64,000 bases of DNA from Rhodothermia bacterium (GTDB taxonomy: Bacteria > Bacteroidota > Rhodothermia > Balneolales > Balneolaceae), in contig JAUICM010000005.1 of the NCBI GenBank assembly GCA_030427885.1, positions 1 through 64,000 of the forward strand. Direction: 5' to 3'. The position numbers and the translations under genes are program-made. The notes beneath the pieces were generated by a model. The model saw nothing but the letters and a program-made list of their open reading frames with translations. It ran no database searches and was not told the origin of the DNA. Below are positions 55,502 to 64,000 of the stretch, in pieces. The first letter of the stretch is position 1; each line of letters opens with the position of its first letter.

Positions 55502-57529
55502 ATGAAGGTCAATAAAAAATGTGTACAAAGTATGTATAAGCTTTTATTGGGTATTGTTTTAATGATCAGTGTTTCCTGTGATCGCCCGGATCCGGAGTTT
55601 GTCAATTTGTTGACAAGTGAGTATCCGTCGCTTTATGAAGCAGTCTTTCAGCGTGATGGAGAGGCGGTGCTGGATTTTACAACCAGTGTGGATTCAATGG
55701 TTAGAGTTCAGGCATGGCGGGCTATGATCAATACTCCTTTTGAGAATACGAAGGAGCTGATCAATAAAGTGACTGTTGCTAATACACCGGAAGCCTGGGC
55801 AGCATTATGGTTAAAGGAATTAACAGAAGAGGATGTTGAAAGACTTAATGGTCTGTGGGATGAAAATCCTGATATGAGAACCGGCCTTGCAAGTATACTC
55901 GGAGAAAAAGGGAATAACACCAGTTTGCAGATGCTGCTGGATAGTGAACCTTCGAATGAGGATGAAGAATATGAGATCGCACTGGCAATAGGGAAGTTAT
56001 CTGGAAGGCTCGAGCTCACCAAAGATCAGGAATGGAGGATCATTGAGAAGACATTATCAGAGAAGGACTCGGATCTTGCGATGGCGTATTTATATGGTAT
56101 CTACCGGTTCAGAAAAGATCTTGATCCTGAGAATGAGTTGAAGTTAAAAGAAGCTTGGGCCAATTATTACCCGGATGGCCCGGGCGCCGACCAGTACGTT
56201 TCCCGAATATTGATGAAGAACAATATGGACGATGTATTGTTTCATTTTGATCTTGGGAAATTTCCGTTCATGAATGTTCAGCTGGCAGTCGAGTTGATCC
56301 AGGGAATTGCAAGAGCTGAAGGAACCAGACATTCTGATGTGATTCTGAATTCTTTTCTGTCTCACCGAAATCCAGTGGTTAGGATTCAGGCATTGAGAGC
56401 AATAAAAGGCAAAGAAGGACTCGCGGACCGCTTATTTGTTTCCATCATGAACAAAAGCGGACTGAATGTACAAGAAGAGCCCTTGGTCCGGCTGGAAGCC
56501 ATGAACACAATCACTAATCCTTCGGAATATAAGGATGAAATCTACCAGATAGCCGGAGATGATCCGTATTTACAATCACTCAAATATGATATTCTGAATA
56601 AAATACTTTCTCCGGAGGAGTTTTTGAATATGCTGCAGAACGATCTCAAATCTGATGAGCAGTTGATCCGTTTTTACGCTATTCAGGAACTGGCAAGTTG
56701 GTGGGCCAATATGGATGATGAATTTAAAACGGCTGAGCACACCGGAACCGTCAGGGCTTTAGTTGAGCGTAATATGAAAACGGCAGACCGCTCGATGATA
56801 TATGAGATGGGATCGCTGTTTATGGATGAGGGACTGTTGAGGGAAGACAGCTATCCGCTATTTGAAGAAATGCTGGCAAGGTTTAGCCTGCCTTTTGACG
56901 TGGAAGTATACCAATCGGTAACCAGGGTTTTGAAGTCACGGTTTGAGGAAGAGGCGATATCTCTGATCGATTCATTGGCTATGGAAGGCAATGCTGCCCT
57001 GAACCGAACACTTCTGGATCAGGGATGGGATATTCTTCAGGGAGATTATTACCCAACCGAATTCAGAACGCCGGATTGGGAAAAGCTTGCCAGTTTAGGT
57101 CGATATCCTGTTCTCGTACTTCAGACCAAAAAAGGAGATATCAAAATGTGGTTGGACGTGACCGTCGCACCGGCTATGATCTCGGGTATGCAAAGCCTGA
57201 TAGAAAAAGGTGAGTACAACGGAGTTCCATTTCATCGGGTGGTTCCAAATTTTGTGATCCAGGGCGGAGATATTGAGACTAAGAACGGATATGGTGGACC
57301 AGATTATGTGGTTCCTACCGAGGCAAGTACTGAGCAATACAAAAGGGGTGTTGTTGGAATTGCCAGTGCGGGCAGAGACACCGAAGGCAGCCAATACTTT
57401 ATTATGCATTCCTGGATGCCTCACCTGAATGGACGTTATACTATCATCGGGGAAGTGTTTGAGGGAATGGATGTAGTGGACCGGATCGTGCAGGGCGATC
57501 TGGTTGAGTACATGTATTGGGATAAGTAA
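55502..57529 (+). CDS. HEAT-repeat peptidylprolyl isomerase lipoprotein
   Basis: This 675-residue protein has a lipoprotein signal (lipobox SVSC near residue 26). A long HEAT-like helical region (about 40-520) is followed by a cyclophilin-type prolyl isomerase domain (about 535-675, with FHRVVPNFVIQGGD and GSQYFIM). The ATG at 55502 is preferred because GGAG lies 7 nt upstream and the signal peptide begins there; an ATG at 55478 would add eight residues. It converges with the acyltransferase gene, 6 nt away. A foldase for secreted proteins is likely. Confidence 0.85.
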   Translation: MKVNKKCVQSMYKLLLGIVLMISVSCDRPDPEFVNLLTSEYPSLYEAVFQRDGEAVLDFTTSVDSMVRVQAWRAMINTPFENTKELINKVTVANTPEAWAALWLKELTEEDVERLNGLWDENPDMRTGLASILGEKGNNTSLQMLLDSEPSNEDEEYEIALAIGKLSGRLELTKDQEWRIIEKTLSEKDSDLAMAYLYGIYRFRKDLDPENELKLKEAWANYYPDGPGADQYVSRILMKNNMDDVLFHFDLGKFPFMNVQLAVELIQGIARAEGTRHSDVILNSFLSHRNPVVRIQALRAIKGKEGLADRLFVSIMNKSGLNVQEEPLVRLEAMNTITNPSEYKDEIYQIAGDDPYLQSLKYDILNKILSPEEFLNMLQNDLKSDEQLIRFYAIQELASWWANMDDEFKTAEHTGTVRALVERNMKTADRSMIYEMGSLFMDEGLLREDSYPLFEEMLARFSLPFDVEVYQSVTRVLKSRFEEEAISLIDSLAMEGNAALNRTLLDQGWDILQGDYYPTEFRTPDWEKLASLGRYPVLVLQTKKGDIKMWLDVTVAPAMISGMQSLIEKGEYNGVPFHRVVPNFVIQGGDIETKNGYGGPDYVVPTEASTEQYKRGVVGIASAGRDTEGSQYFIMHSWMPHLNGRYTIIGEVFEGMDVVDRIVQGDLVEYMYWDK

Positions 57530-57535
57530 GAAGAT

Positions 57536-58165
57536 CTACTCAGTACGCAACTGAAGGATATCATCCTGTATTTTTGAAATAATAGACCGGGTGTCTTCAC
57601 TGGCAACCCAGGTAGGGTTGCCGAACCGGATATAAGAATTAAAAGGAACAGGAATGACCCCTCCCTTAGGTAGATTTTTGCCCATACCGGATAGAAAGGC
57701 AGGGATATACGGGACATCTGATTTCTTGGAGAGAACAAGGGCGATCCCTCTTTTAAAGGGTTTTAACTCTTCGGGTTCACCACGGGTTCCTTCCGGAAAT
57801 AAGATCAGCGAATTTCCCATTTCCAGTTCTGAGATCATCCTCGGTATAGGTGCACTCTCAGGATTCTCTTTCATCCCTTTCCGGTCAATAAGAACAGCGT
57901 TGATAAAAAAAGAACTCAGGTTTCTGGTAAGCCAATTTTTGCCGAAGTAGTCACCTGCTGCAATGGGTTTTACTTTATGCAGAATATCAGCAGGCAGGGA
58001 AGCCAGAAGAGTAATGGTGTCCAGATGACTGTTATGATTTGCGACAATAATAAATTGATCCAGTTCCTTCATGAAATCTGTCTTGGCAAAGCGAACTCCA
58101 ACGATCAATTTCAGAAACCACCGGAGTACAAAGCTGTAGATGAACCTGAGTGTATATTTCTTCAA
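57536..58165 (-). CDS. plsC: 1-acyl-sn-glycerol-3-phosphate acyltransferase family (PlsC-like)
   Basis: This 209-residue lysophospholipid acyltransferase has the H(x4)D motif with His44 and Asp49 in NHNSHLD, the acceptor-binding LFPEGTRGE near residue 120 and the motif V(I)PAFLSG. It would acylate a lyso-phospholipid on the inner membrane. It is 2 nt from the start-side gene for a CdsA-like enzyme, and the three genes 57536-59719 form a lipid-synthesis operon. Confidence 0.88.
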   Translation of the reverse strand: MKKYTLRFIYSFVLRWFLKLIVGVRFAKTDFMKELDQFIIVANHNSHLDTITLLASLPADILHKVKPIAAGDYFGKNWLTRNLSSFFINAVLIDRKGMKENPESAPIPRMISELEMGNSLILFPEGTRGEPEELKPFKRGIALVLSKKSDVPYIPAFLSGMGKNLPKGGVIPVPFNSYIRFGNPTWVASEDTRSIISKIQDDILQLRTE

Positions 58166-58167
58166 AA

Positions 58168-59124
58168 TCAGTAAGCCAGGAAATAGACCATATGGAAGAA
58201 TACCGGTGCGGTGTAGGAAAGCGAGTCAATTCGGTCTAGTACTCCGCCGTGGCCCGGAATGGCATTCGATGTATCTTTAACGCCGATATCCCGCTTGATG
58301 CTCGACATCACTATATCGCCGGAGAAACCTGAGAAGGCGATCAGAAAACTTACAAATACAGCTTCAAATACTGGAAGTGGAATCAGGAAACGCAGGAAAT
58401 ATCCGATCACAGTTGTAAATATAATTCCGCCCAGAAATCCTTCCCAAGTTTTATTCGGGCTGATAGCCGGAATGATCTTATGCTTACCAAATAGTTTCCC
58501 GAAGATGAACTGAAGTACATCATTGATCTCAGTTAAGAAAACCAGGAATAAAAGCAGCCCTCTTCCCCCGGCATCGAAACCTGGTAACTCAGGTAGTGAT
58601 AACAAATAGGCAAGGTGACTGATCCCAAAAACGGATAACATAATGATCCAGTGTAGAGAGGCCATCGATTTAATAATGCCTTTAGTTTCTCCTCTTAATA
58701 CCAAACGAAGCGGAAGTATTAAGAACATGATCACAGGAATAAATATGATATAAGCTCCATACCAGCCGATGTAGGCAAGGTAGTACTGAATTGGAATAGC
58801 TAAATAGGCCCAGAATACTGCATAACGGTCATCATTTCTGAAATCGAGGATGGAATACAATTCACGGAATGCAACAAAGGACAAGAAGCCAAGCGCTATG
58901 AACGAGATCTTGTTACTGAACATGGTTGCAACTAGAAATACGATGGCCATTACCCACCAGGAGCGGGTACGTGATTTTAACTCACCAAGGTTTGCGTTGG
59001 GTTTGATCTTGCCAACAACAAAAAATAAAGTTGAAGCAAAGATCAGGATCCCAAAGATCAAAATAATGACCTGAAGCAGTTCCTGATTCTGGAAGTAGTC
59101 TAGCCTGAAAATTTTATCAAACAT
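58168..59124 (-). CDS. Phosphatidate cytidylyltransferase (YnbB-like)
   Basis: This 318-residue multi-pass CdsA-family protein makes CDP-diacylglycerol from phosphatidate and CTP. The C-terminal signature SPNKTWEGFLGG, SGDIVMSSIKRDIGVKDTSN and GHGGVLDRIDSL is intact. The C-terminus (RDIGVKD..., GHGGVLDRIDSL, TAPVFF) is very like E. coli YnbB as I recall it. It overlaps the CDP-alcohol phosphotransferase by 8 nt and lies 2 nt from plsC. It is probably a second, specialised CdsA rather than the housekeeping one. Confidence 0.88.
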   Translation of the reverse strand: MFDKIFRLDYFQNQELLQVIILIFGILIFASTLFFVVGKIKPNANLGELKSRTRSWWVMAIVFLVATMFSNKISFIALGFLSFVAFRELYSILDFRNDDRYAVFWAYLAIPIQYYLAYIGWYGAYIIFIPVIMFLILPLRLVLRGETKGIIKSMASLHWIIMLSVFGISHLAYLLSLPELPGFDAGGRGLLLFLVFLTEINDVLQFIFGKLFGKHKIIPAISPNKTWEGFLGGIIFTTVIGYFLRFLIPLPVFEAVFVSFLIAFSGFSGDIVMSSIKRDIGVKDTSNAIPGHGGVLDRIDSLSYTAPVFFHMVYFLAY

Positions 59125-59719
59125 GTTTCAATGCTCCTGAAAGTCGTTTATAGGTGCTTAATATCATTAGCACATTAAGAACAATAAAAATGATATTTGA
59201 ATAATCGTGAATGGGGATCTCAAAAAACAAAAGTATTCCGAGTATGCTTATGAAAAAGGCCCGGTCACTTTTACCCATTGGGCCGTCATACCTTCTGACC
59301 CCACTAACTGATTTAGCCAGCAGTCCGCTGAATTCGTTAACCACGGATAGGCATAAAAAACCGACCACCAGATACAGGTCACTGATAAAAAATTTCAAGA
59401 GGGGAAAGTAGATAAACAGGTCTGAGATTATATCACCGATCTCATTCAGGATTTCCCCAAGTTTACTTTGCTGATCAAAAGTTCGTGCCATCATTCCATC
59501 CAGGGCATTTAAAGCCATCCTGATGAGCAGTCCGGCCGGAAGCAACAGGAAAAAAATCGTATAAAGATCAGCAAACCAAAAACAAATACCGATCACAAGA
59601 GACAGGATTATTGAGGAGATTGTAATATGGTTTGCAGTAAACCCGATCCGGTGCAGCAGATTCAAAACAGGCCGGAGCAGCTGTTGAAATTTAGGCTTTA
59701 AATTATAGATCGAGATCAT
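59117..59719 (-). CDS. CDP-alcohol phosphatidyltransferase family protein (YnbA-like)
   Basis: This 200-residue membrane enzyme of the CDP-alcohol phosphotransferase fold has its motif at residues 71-96. The first and third of the four motif Asp residues are Asn (Asn71 and Asn92), while Asp74, Gly75, Ala78-Arg79, Gly88 and Asp96 are kept. E. coli YnbA, as I recall it, has the same Asn variants. The substituted Asps normally bind the catalytic metals, so the family has altered chemistry or metal use. It is the first gene of the ynbA-ynbB-plsC-like operon. Confidence 0.85.
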   Translation of the reverse strand: MISIYNLKPKFQQLLRPVLNLLHRIGFTANHITISSIILSLVIGICFWFADLYTIFFLLLPAGLLIRMALNALDGMMARTFDQQSKLGEILNEIGDIISDLFIYFPLLKFFISDLYLVVGFLCLSVVNEFSGLLAKSVSGVRRYDGPMGKSDRAFFISILGILLFFEIPIHDYSNIIFIVLNVLMILSTYKRLSGALKHV

Positions 59720-59896
59720 ACCCTGTATTTGTTTCTGCCAATTTTAGATAATTATTTCTAATTCTCTAAAAATTAAAAATTAACAACCCCCAAGGGTTGG
59801 AATTTCTGTTTTCAGAACATCTCATTGCAAAAGCAAATTGACCCTGAAAATCTGGTTGAAAGTTATATATTAGGGCGTCTAACCAACGTCTGTACT

Positions 59897-61216
59897 ATGG
59901 AAAAATATGATCGCAAGAAGTTTATCCGAAAATCAGGTGGAGTACTTGCTGCTACAGCATTAGTTCCGGGAGTGGTTTTTTCAAAAGGAGCTTTAGGTAC
60001 TGCCAATACGCTTAATATTGCCTTGGTCGGATGCAGAAGTATGGGTTTCTGGATATTGAATCACGCCCTCAACCAGCCTGATGTAGTTTGTGCTGCACTG
60101 TGTGATGTGGATCAGAATGTGCTGGAAAGAAGAGCAGGCGAGATTGAGAAAAATTTTGGGCAAAAACCCAGACTATTTTCTGACTACAGGAAATTACTTG
60201 AAGAAAAAGATATAGACGCGGTGATCATTGGAACACCGGATCACTGGCACTGTTTGATAGCGGTTGACGCTATGGCCGCGGGAAAGCATGTTTATGTTGA
60301 AAAACCCATGGCAAAGACGGTAGCCGAATGTGAGATCATGGTAAAAGCATCGCATAAGTACGGCAAAAAAGTTCAGGTAGGACAACAGCAGCGCAGCCGG
60401 GCTCATTGGGGTGAAATTGTAAAAATGGTACAGGATGGGAAATTTGGTAAGATCCGCACTATAAAAACCTGGGGGAATTTTGGCTACGGCCTGGGACCTG
60501 AAAAACGTCCTGACGCAAGTGTACCAGAAGGAGTGGACTATAATATGTGGCTGGGGCCATCACCGGAAAGGCCATTCAATCCAAGCCGTTTTCATGGATC
60601 ATGGAGATTCTTCTGGGATTATGGTGGAGGCTTACTAACTGATTGGGGTGCTCATTTACTGGATATTCCGCTTTGGGCCATGGGCATCGATGGTCCCCCA
60701 AAATCAGTAAGTACTGTGGGAGGAATTTTTTCCGGGGAAAACCGAGACCTGGATATGGCTGATACTCAAACGGTGATATATGAGTTTGAAGATTTCAATA
60801 TGACTTGGGATCATGCTGGTGGCCTGGGTGTTGGTCCATATGATCGTAACTATGGAGTAGCTTTTGTAGGTAATAATGGCACAGCCGTTGTAAACCGTCA
60901 AGGCTGGCAGATCTATCCTGAGTATGATGGGGATACCCCGAAAATTGAGCCCGAAAAATTTGTTTGGGAGAGTGGTGATGAAGGCCATTTCGACCATGTC
61001 GCTAATTTTATTAATGCGATCAGAGAAGGGGAAACACTCAATTGCCCGGTTGAAGCAGGAAATATGGCAGCATTCTACAGCAATATTGGTAATATTGCGT
61101 ATCGTTCCGGAAGTACGTTAAAATGGAATGAGTCTGGTAATCTGATCGATGCCGGTAAATTTTCAGAGTTCATAACCCCTGAGTACCGAAGTCCATGGAA
61201 ACTGCCGGTTATCTGA
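59897..61216 (+). CDS. Gfo/Idh/MocA-family oxidoreductase
   Basis: This 439-residue oxidoreductase has an N-terminal secretion signal that looks Tat-like (DRKKFIRKSGGVLAATALV). A Rossmann NAD domain follows (LNIALVGCRSMGFWILNH, then DAVIIGTPDHWH and YVEKPMAKTVAE with the catalytic-type EKP), and then a C-terminal alpha/beta substrate domain (about 150-430). The ATG at 59897 is preferred; a TTG at 59825 would add 24 residues ahead of the signal. The next gene is a DUF1080 protein, and such pairs occur in 3-keto-glycoside pathways. Confidence 0.87.
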   Translation: MEKYDRKKFIRKSGGVLAATALVPGVVFSKGALGTANTLNIALVGCRSMGFWILNHALNQPDVVCAALCDVDQNVLERRAGEIEKNFGQKPRLFSDYRKLLEEKDIDAVIIGTPDHWHCLIAVDAMAAGKHVYVEKPMAKTVAECEIMVKASHKYGKKVQVGQQQRSRAHWGEIVKMVQDGKFGKIRTIKTWGNFGYGLGPEKRPDASVPEGVDYNMWLGPSPERPFNPSRFHGSWRFFWDYGGGLLTDWGAHLLDIPLWAMGIDGPPKSVSTVGGIFSGENRDLDMADTQTVIYEFEDFNMTWDHAGGLGVGPYDRNYGVAFVGNNGTAVVNRQGWQIYPEYDGDTPKIEPEKFVWESGDEGHFDHVANFINAIREGETLNCPVEAGNMAAFYSNIGNIAYRSGSTLKWNESGNLIDAGKFSEFITPEYRSPWKLPVI

Positions 61217-61257
61217 CAAAACAATTGAAACTAAATCACAAAACAGATCTAACTATC

Positions 61258-62010
61258 ATGTCCAGAATTTTATCAATAGCATTGTTATTAAGTTTAGGAT
61301 TTACAGCTACTGCTGCTGCCCAGCAGGAAGAAAAAGAATGGAAACCTGAGGATACAGAATATTACGAGCCAGTACCTCCGAAAGTAACTCCGGTTGAAAA
61401 CAGGTTCCTGGCTCCACCATCAGATGCTACCGTATTATTCGACGGGAAGAATATGAGCCAGTGGGAATCTGTGAATGGTGGAGCTGTAAAGTGGGATGTG
61501 AAAGATGGACAGGTAACGGTTGTTGAAGGAACAGGCGCGATCAGAACAAAAGAAACATTTGGCGATTTTCAGCTCTATCTGGAATGGAAATCTCCCAATA
61601 ATATGGAGCATACTGGTCAAAACAGGGGAAATAGTGGGGTATTCCTGCAAGGTATCTATGAGGTACAGGTACTGGACGTGTGGAATAACAAAACCTATGT
61701 GAATGGAATGGCGGGAAGTGTTTATAAGCAAAATCCCCCACTGGCCAATGTTTCTATTGCACCTGGAGGGTGGAACTCATATAACATTTCATTTTCGGCT
61801 CCGAAGTTTAATGAGGATGGTTCTCTGAAAAAGCCTGCCTACGTAACCGTTATCTGGAACGGAGTTGTGGTTCAGAATAACTTCGAATTAAAAGGAGATA
61901 CTCCATACATCGGTTTACCGAAGTACACAGCTCATGGTGACGGCCCGATCATGCTTCAGGATCACAATTCAAAAGTAAGCTTCCGGAATATCTGGATCAG
62001 AGAACTTTAG
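61258..62010 (+). CDS. DUF1080 (3-keto-disaccharide hydrolase-like) secreted protein
   Basis: This 250-residue protein has a signal peptide (1-20, ending TAAAQQ) and a single DUF1080 concanavalin-like domain. The segments are ATVLFDGKNMSQW, GDFQLYLEWKSP, NSGVFLQGIYEVQVLD, GSVYKQNPP and MLQDHNSKVSFRNIWIREL at the end. The family includes 3-keto-disaccharide hydrolases. I use the ATG at 61258; the earlier ATG at 61195 overlaps the oxidoreductase gene and lacks a signal. It follows the Gfo/Idh gene at 41 nt and is probably cotranscribed. Confidence 0.87.
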   Translation: MSRILSIALLLSLGFTATAAAQQEEKEWKPEDTEYYEPVPPKVTPVENRFLAPPSDATVLFDGKNMSQWESVNGGAVKWDVKDGQVTVVEGTGAIRTKETFGDFQLYLEWKSPNNMEHTGQNRGNSGVFLQGIYEVQVLDVWNNKTYVNGMAGSVYKQNPPLANVSIAPGGWNSYNISFSAPKFNEDGSLKKPAYVTVIWNGVVVQNNFELKGDTPYIGLPKYTAHGDGPIMLQDHNSKVSFRNIWIREL

Positions 62011-62011
62011 A

Positions 62012-62980
62012 TCAGATATGGTCCAGGATCCAGTTTTGGAATACCTGTTGAAAATATTCTGAGAAGGGTTTGTCTGCAGCATCAAGCTCAGGAGTGCATT
62101 TTTCAGCGAGCCTGAAATCATGGTTTGCTGCGGGGATGATCTGGAGGTTGAAATTGTTCGGAATATTATGATCGAAAGTATCATTCAATGTGCCAATAGC
62201 CCAACCTGGATATACATAGTAGTCATTTTCAGCGAAGGAAAAGAAAGCGGGTATTTCAATATTCTTTAAATGGGGGGCGGGATCAAAATCGGAGATTTCT
62301 GAAAGCTGTCGCCATGCTTTGGTGAGAGGAAACCAGGAAACCCAGTTGATATCCGAAATAGCTTTTTTACTGGCTTTGTCAAAAGCAACATTATCGGGAT
62401 CGCCCTCACAGAGATACATGCTGTAATAGGTATTCGTAAGCTGGAGCTCCATATCGTAAGTGGCCGCCCCAAGCGAAGCAATAAAACTGATGTCATCTTT
62501 GTAGAGATCTCCCATGATCTGTGCAACCAACCCACCTTGACTATGCCCCACAATACCGATACGGGTGGAATCAATACGTCCCTGGGTTTTCAGGAAATCA
62601 ATGGCGGCTTTAGCATCTTCAGCTCTTTCATAGAGATCAGACCGCTGCCAGGCACCTTCTGATTTACCGATGCCGCGTTTATCAAAATAGAGAAGAGCGA
62701 TCCCTTTTTTGAGAAAGGGTTCTTCAAGATTCTTTTTTACAAAGTCTTTATAGAGTGTCTGGTAGGAAGAATTTTCACCTGATCCAACCAGAAAAATGAT
62801 AACCGGAGCTTTTCGAGCAGTATCCTGGAGGATTAGTTCCCCGTGTAAAGTGAATCTTCCGCTATCAAAAGTGATGTTGGTCCTTGTTACCCCCTGAGCA
62901 TACCCAAGCTGATTTAACGATATAGAACATATAATAAGTAATCCTATGAACGCTAAGAAAGTTTTTAACTGAGAAATCAT
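62012..62980 (-). CDS. Secreted alpha/beta hydrolase
   Basis: This 322-residue alpha/beta-hydrolase has a signal peptide (1-28), an oxyanion-side VGSGENSSYQ, YFDKRGIGKSEG and the nucleophile elbow GHSQGG (Ser near 147). The Asp/His charge relay is expected in the later FAENDYYVYPG and AANHDFRLAE. The substrate is unknown; esterase or peptidase-like relatives exist. It converges with the DUF1080 gene. A terminator for the gene beyond lies at 63129-63160. Confidence 0.87.
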   Translation of the reverse strand: MISQLKTFLAFIGLLIICSISLNQLGYAQGVTRTNITFDSGRFTLHGELILQDTARKAPVIIFLVGSGENSSYQTLYKDFVKKNLEEPFLKKGIALLYFDKRGIGKSEGAWQRSDLYERAEDAKAAIDFLKTQGRIDSTRIGIVGHSQGGLVAQIMGDLYKDDISFIASLGAATYDMELQLTNTYYSMYLCEGDPDNVAFDKASKKAISDINWVSWFPLTKAWRQLSEISDFDPAPHLKNIEIPAFFSFAENDYYVYPGWAIGTLNDTFDHNIPNNFNLQIIPAANHDFRLAEKCTPELDAADKPFSEYFQQVFQNWILDHI

Positions 62981-63128
62981 TTGATCTGTTTTATCCTACA
63001 ACAACCGTATTACGATTGTGCCCCAAAATTATTTATTAATCTGCCAATCACGCCTTCCCCGCTAGTATAGTAATTTGAATTCAATACCTCACGAAATTCC
63101 GTAAAAATTATTCAAAATTAACAGACAT

Positions 63129-63160
63129 AAAAAAGGCCGTGAACATTCAAGTACACAGCC
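63129..63160 (-). terminator. Rho-independent terminator after the cytochrome c peroxidase
   Basis: On the minus strand GGCTGTG pairs with CACGGCC (7 bp, one G-T) plus two further pairs around a mismatch, and the stem is followed by a T run. It lies about 22 nt after the stop at 63183 and before the alpha/beta hydrolase start at 62980. Confidence 0.7.
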
Positions 63161-63182
63161 CTCGGGGTTTTGTCTCTGTTGG

Positions 63183-64000
63183 CTACTCGTCCCTGAAGGG
63201 ATTCGAGTATTTATCATCGGTTATGAATTCGTTGTCAGTCAGGGTTTTAAGGAATGCTACAAGTGCGTCTTTCTCCGCCTCTGAAAGATTCATTCGCACA
63301 GCACGGCCATTCCTCTCCAGTCTGTTATCAAGTGTTGGGCTGTTTTGAACACCAGAATTATAATGCTCAATTACTTCCTCCAGTGTTTCAAAGCGGCCAT
63401 CGTGCATGTAAGGAGCAGTAAGTTCGATATTGCGAAGCGAGCCGGATTTAAACTTCCCATTGTCTCGATCACGTCCGGTAGTCGCTCCTAATCCGAGGTC
63501 GGATATCACAGCATCAAGGCCGTTGTTTCTGGCTGCATCCCCCACGAACACATCTGATGTATGGCAACGGGAACAATTTGTAGCAGGGGAGAAGAATACT
63601 CGTTTTCCCAGATTCTCTATGTCAGTGAAATTTGGGAAATCATCTTCAGGCCGGTTTACCTGAGCACGACCTTCATCATACTTTGATTGATAGGAAACCA
63701 TAGAACGAACAAACTGAGAAAGGGCATCAGCTATCTTTTCAGAGCTTATTTCAGGATCTCCATACACTTCTTCAAAAAGGATCGGATAGTAGGGTTGATT
63801 AGCCAGTTTTGTTTCGAGTTCGTCCAGCGTCATACCCATTTCAGTGGCATCCTGAATAGGCATTAAAACCTGATCTTCTAAGGAAGCCGCTCTCTCATCC
63901 CAAAAGAAATGTCCATTTTCATAGAACCGTGAATTCGATAGGCCCATTGAGTTTCTGCCGGTGAGTCCACCTTCAAAACCGGTACTCAAATCAACATTAT
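63183..64000 (-). CDS. Di-heme cytochrome c peroxidase (MauG family), partial
   Basis: The C-terminal part of a periplasmic bacterial cytochrome c peroxidase or MauG-type protein. The frame runs off the window at 64000 with no start. A heme-binding CSRCH is visible about a third of the way from the C-terminus, with AATNCSRCH context (FFSPATNCSRCHTSDVFVG). Before it lies HFFWDERAASLEDQ, and after it FKSGSLRNIELTAPYMHDGRFETLEEVI. The first heme site would lie upstream. The known reaction is H2O2 reduction by cytochrome c, or radical chemistry in MauG relatives. Confidence 0.88.
   Translation of the reverse strand, partial: NVDLSTGFEGGLTGRNSMGLSNSRFYENGHFFWDERAASLEDQVLMPIQDATEMGMTLDELETKLANQPYYPILFEEVYGDPEISSEKIADALSQFVRSMVSYQSKYDEGRAQVNRPEDDFPNFTDIENLGKRVFFSPATNCSRCHTSDVFVGDAARNNGLDAVISDLGLGATTGRDRDNGKFKSGSLRNIELTAPYMHDGRFETLEEVIEHYNSGVQNSPTLDNRLERNGRAVRMNLSEAEKDALVAFLKTLTDNEFITDDKYSNPFRDE

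Noticed and set aside
59784-59799. CAACCC/GGGTTG hairpin before the Gfo/Idh gene
   Set aside because: Six pairs with a 4-nt loop and no T run; too short to call.
59825-59896. In-frame TTG start upstream of the Gfo/Idh gene
   Set aside because: The added 24 residues precede the export signal and do not match the family. The ATG at 59897 is better.
1-64000. CRISPR arrays, tRNA genes, transposases or prophage genes
   Set aside because: I found no regularly spaced repeats, no tRNA cloverleaf and no mobile-element proteins.

Overview
The window looks like a chromosomal segment of a Bacteroidota/Balneolota-type bacterium. The signs are a type IX secretion system (T9SS) sortase and outer membrane protein (PorU, PorV), a secreted protein with a T9SS-type C-terminal sorting domain, beta-propeller sensor kinases, many signal-peptide proteins with PD40 or TPR repeats, weak Shine-Dalgarno use, and promoters with TAnnTTTG-like -7 elements. 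Base composition is AT-rich and even throughout. I see no prophage, plasmid, insertion sequence, tRNA or CRISPR array. Balneolales is my best guess from the overall protein flavour, but I cannot prove it without searches.

Layout. 1-170: 5S rRNA and its terminator, the tail of an rRNA operon. 243-3767: an overlapping operon (acyl-CoA dehydrogenase, zinc-less sirtuin, SGNH hydrolase) and a small membrane protein. 3776-14637: mixed housekeeping genes (SDR oxidoreductase, HisC aminotransferase, AlkD glycosylase, EamA transporter), an orphan HisKA_2 sensor kinase, a thioredoxin-fold protein without CxxC, and a secreted propeller-amidohydrolase. 14796-26043: a second, propeller-type HisKA_2 sensor kinase, a crotonase, secreted M61 and M24 peptidases, a membrane-anchored TPR/HTH regulator and a TPR protein. 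26044-26360: an intergenic region with a strong terminator and a 144-nt foldback structure.

26361-43902: a long minus-strand run with nucleoside phosphorylase, MBL hydrolase, PhoH and Rpe. It continues with envelope genes: a PASTA protein, a DUF5683-like protein, a gluzincin-propeller-barrel protein, an M6-like protein that has lost its HExxH motif, PorV and PorU. 44150-52882: thiolase, a Cys/Met-metabolism PLP enzyme, two paralogous TPR lipoproteins, RidA, an M23 peptidase, an FAH-family hydrolase, and ribosomal proteins L27 and L21, the latter with an added Rho_N-like tail. 53016-64000: an AraC-type membrane regulator, LexA divergent from a HEAT-cyclophilin lipoprotein, a plsC/cdsA/CDP-alcohol phosphotransferase lipid operon resembling E. 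coli ynbAB, a Gfo/Idh oxidoreductase with a DUF1080 protein, an alpha/beta hydrolase, and a di-heme cytochrome c peroxidase cut by the window end.

The strongest candidates for something undescribed are the foldback element at 26163-26332, the ynbAB-like lipid module with acyltransferase (57536-59719), the pseudo-M6 T9SS client beside PorUV, and PhoH, whose conserved N-terminus has no ATG, GTG or TTG start. Several proteins keep a fold but have lost key catalytic residues (M6-like, TlpA-like, SGNH, crotonase). Those calls rest on motif reading alone.
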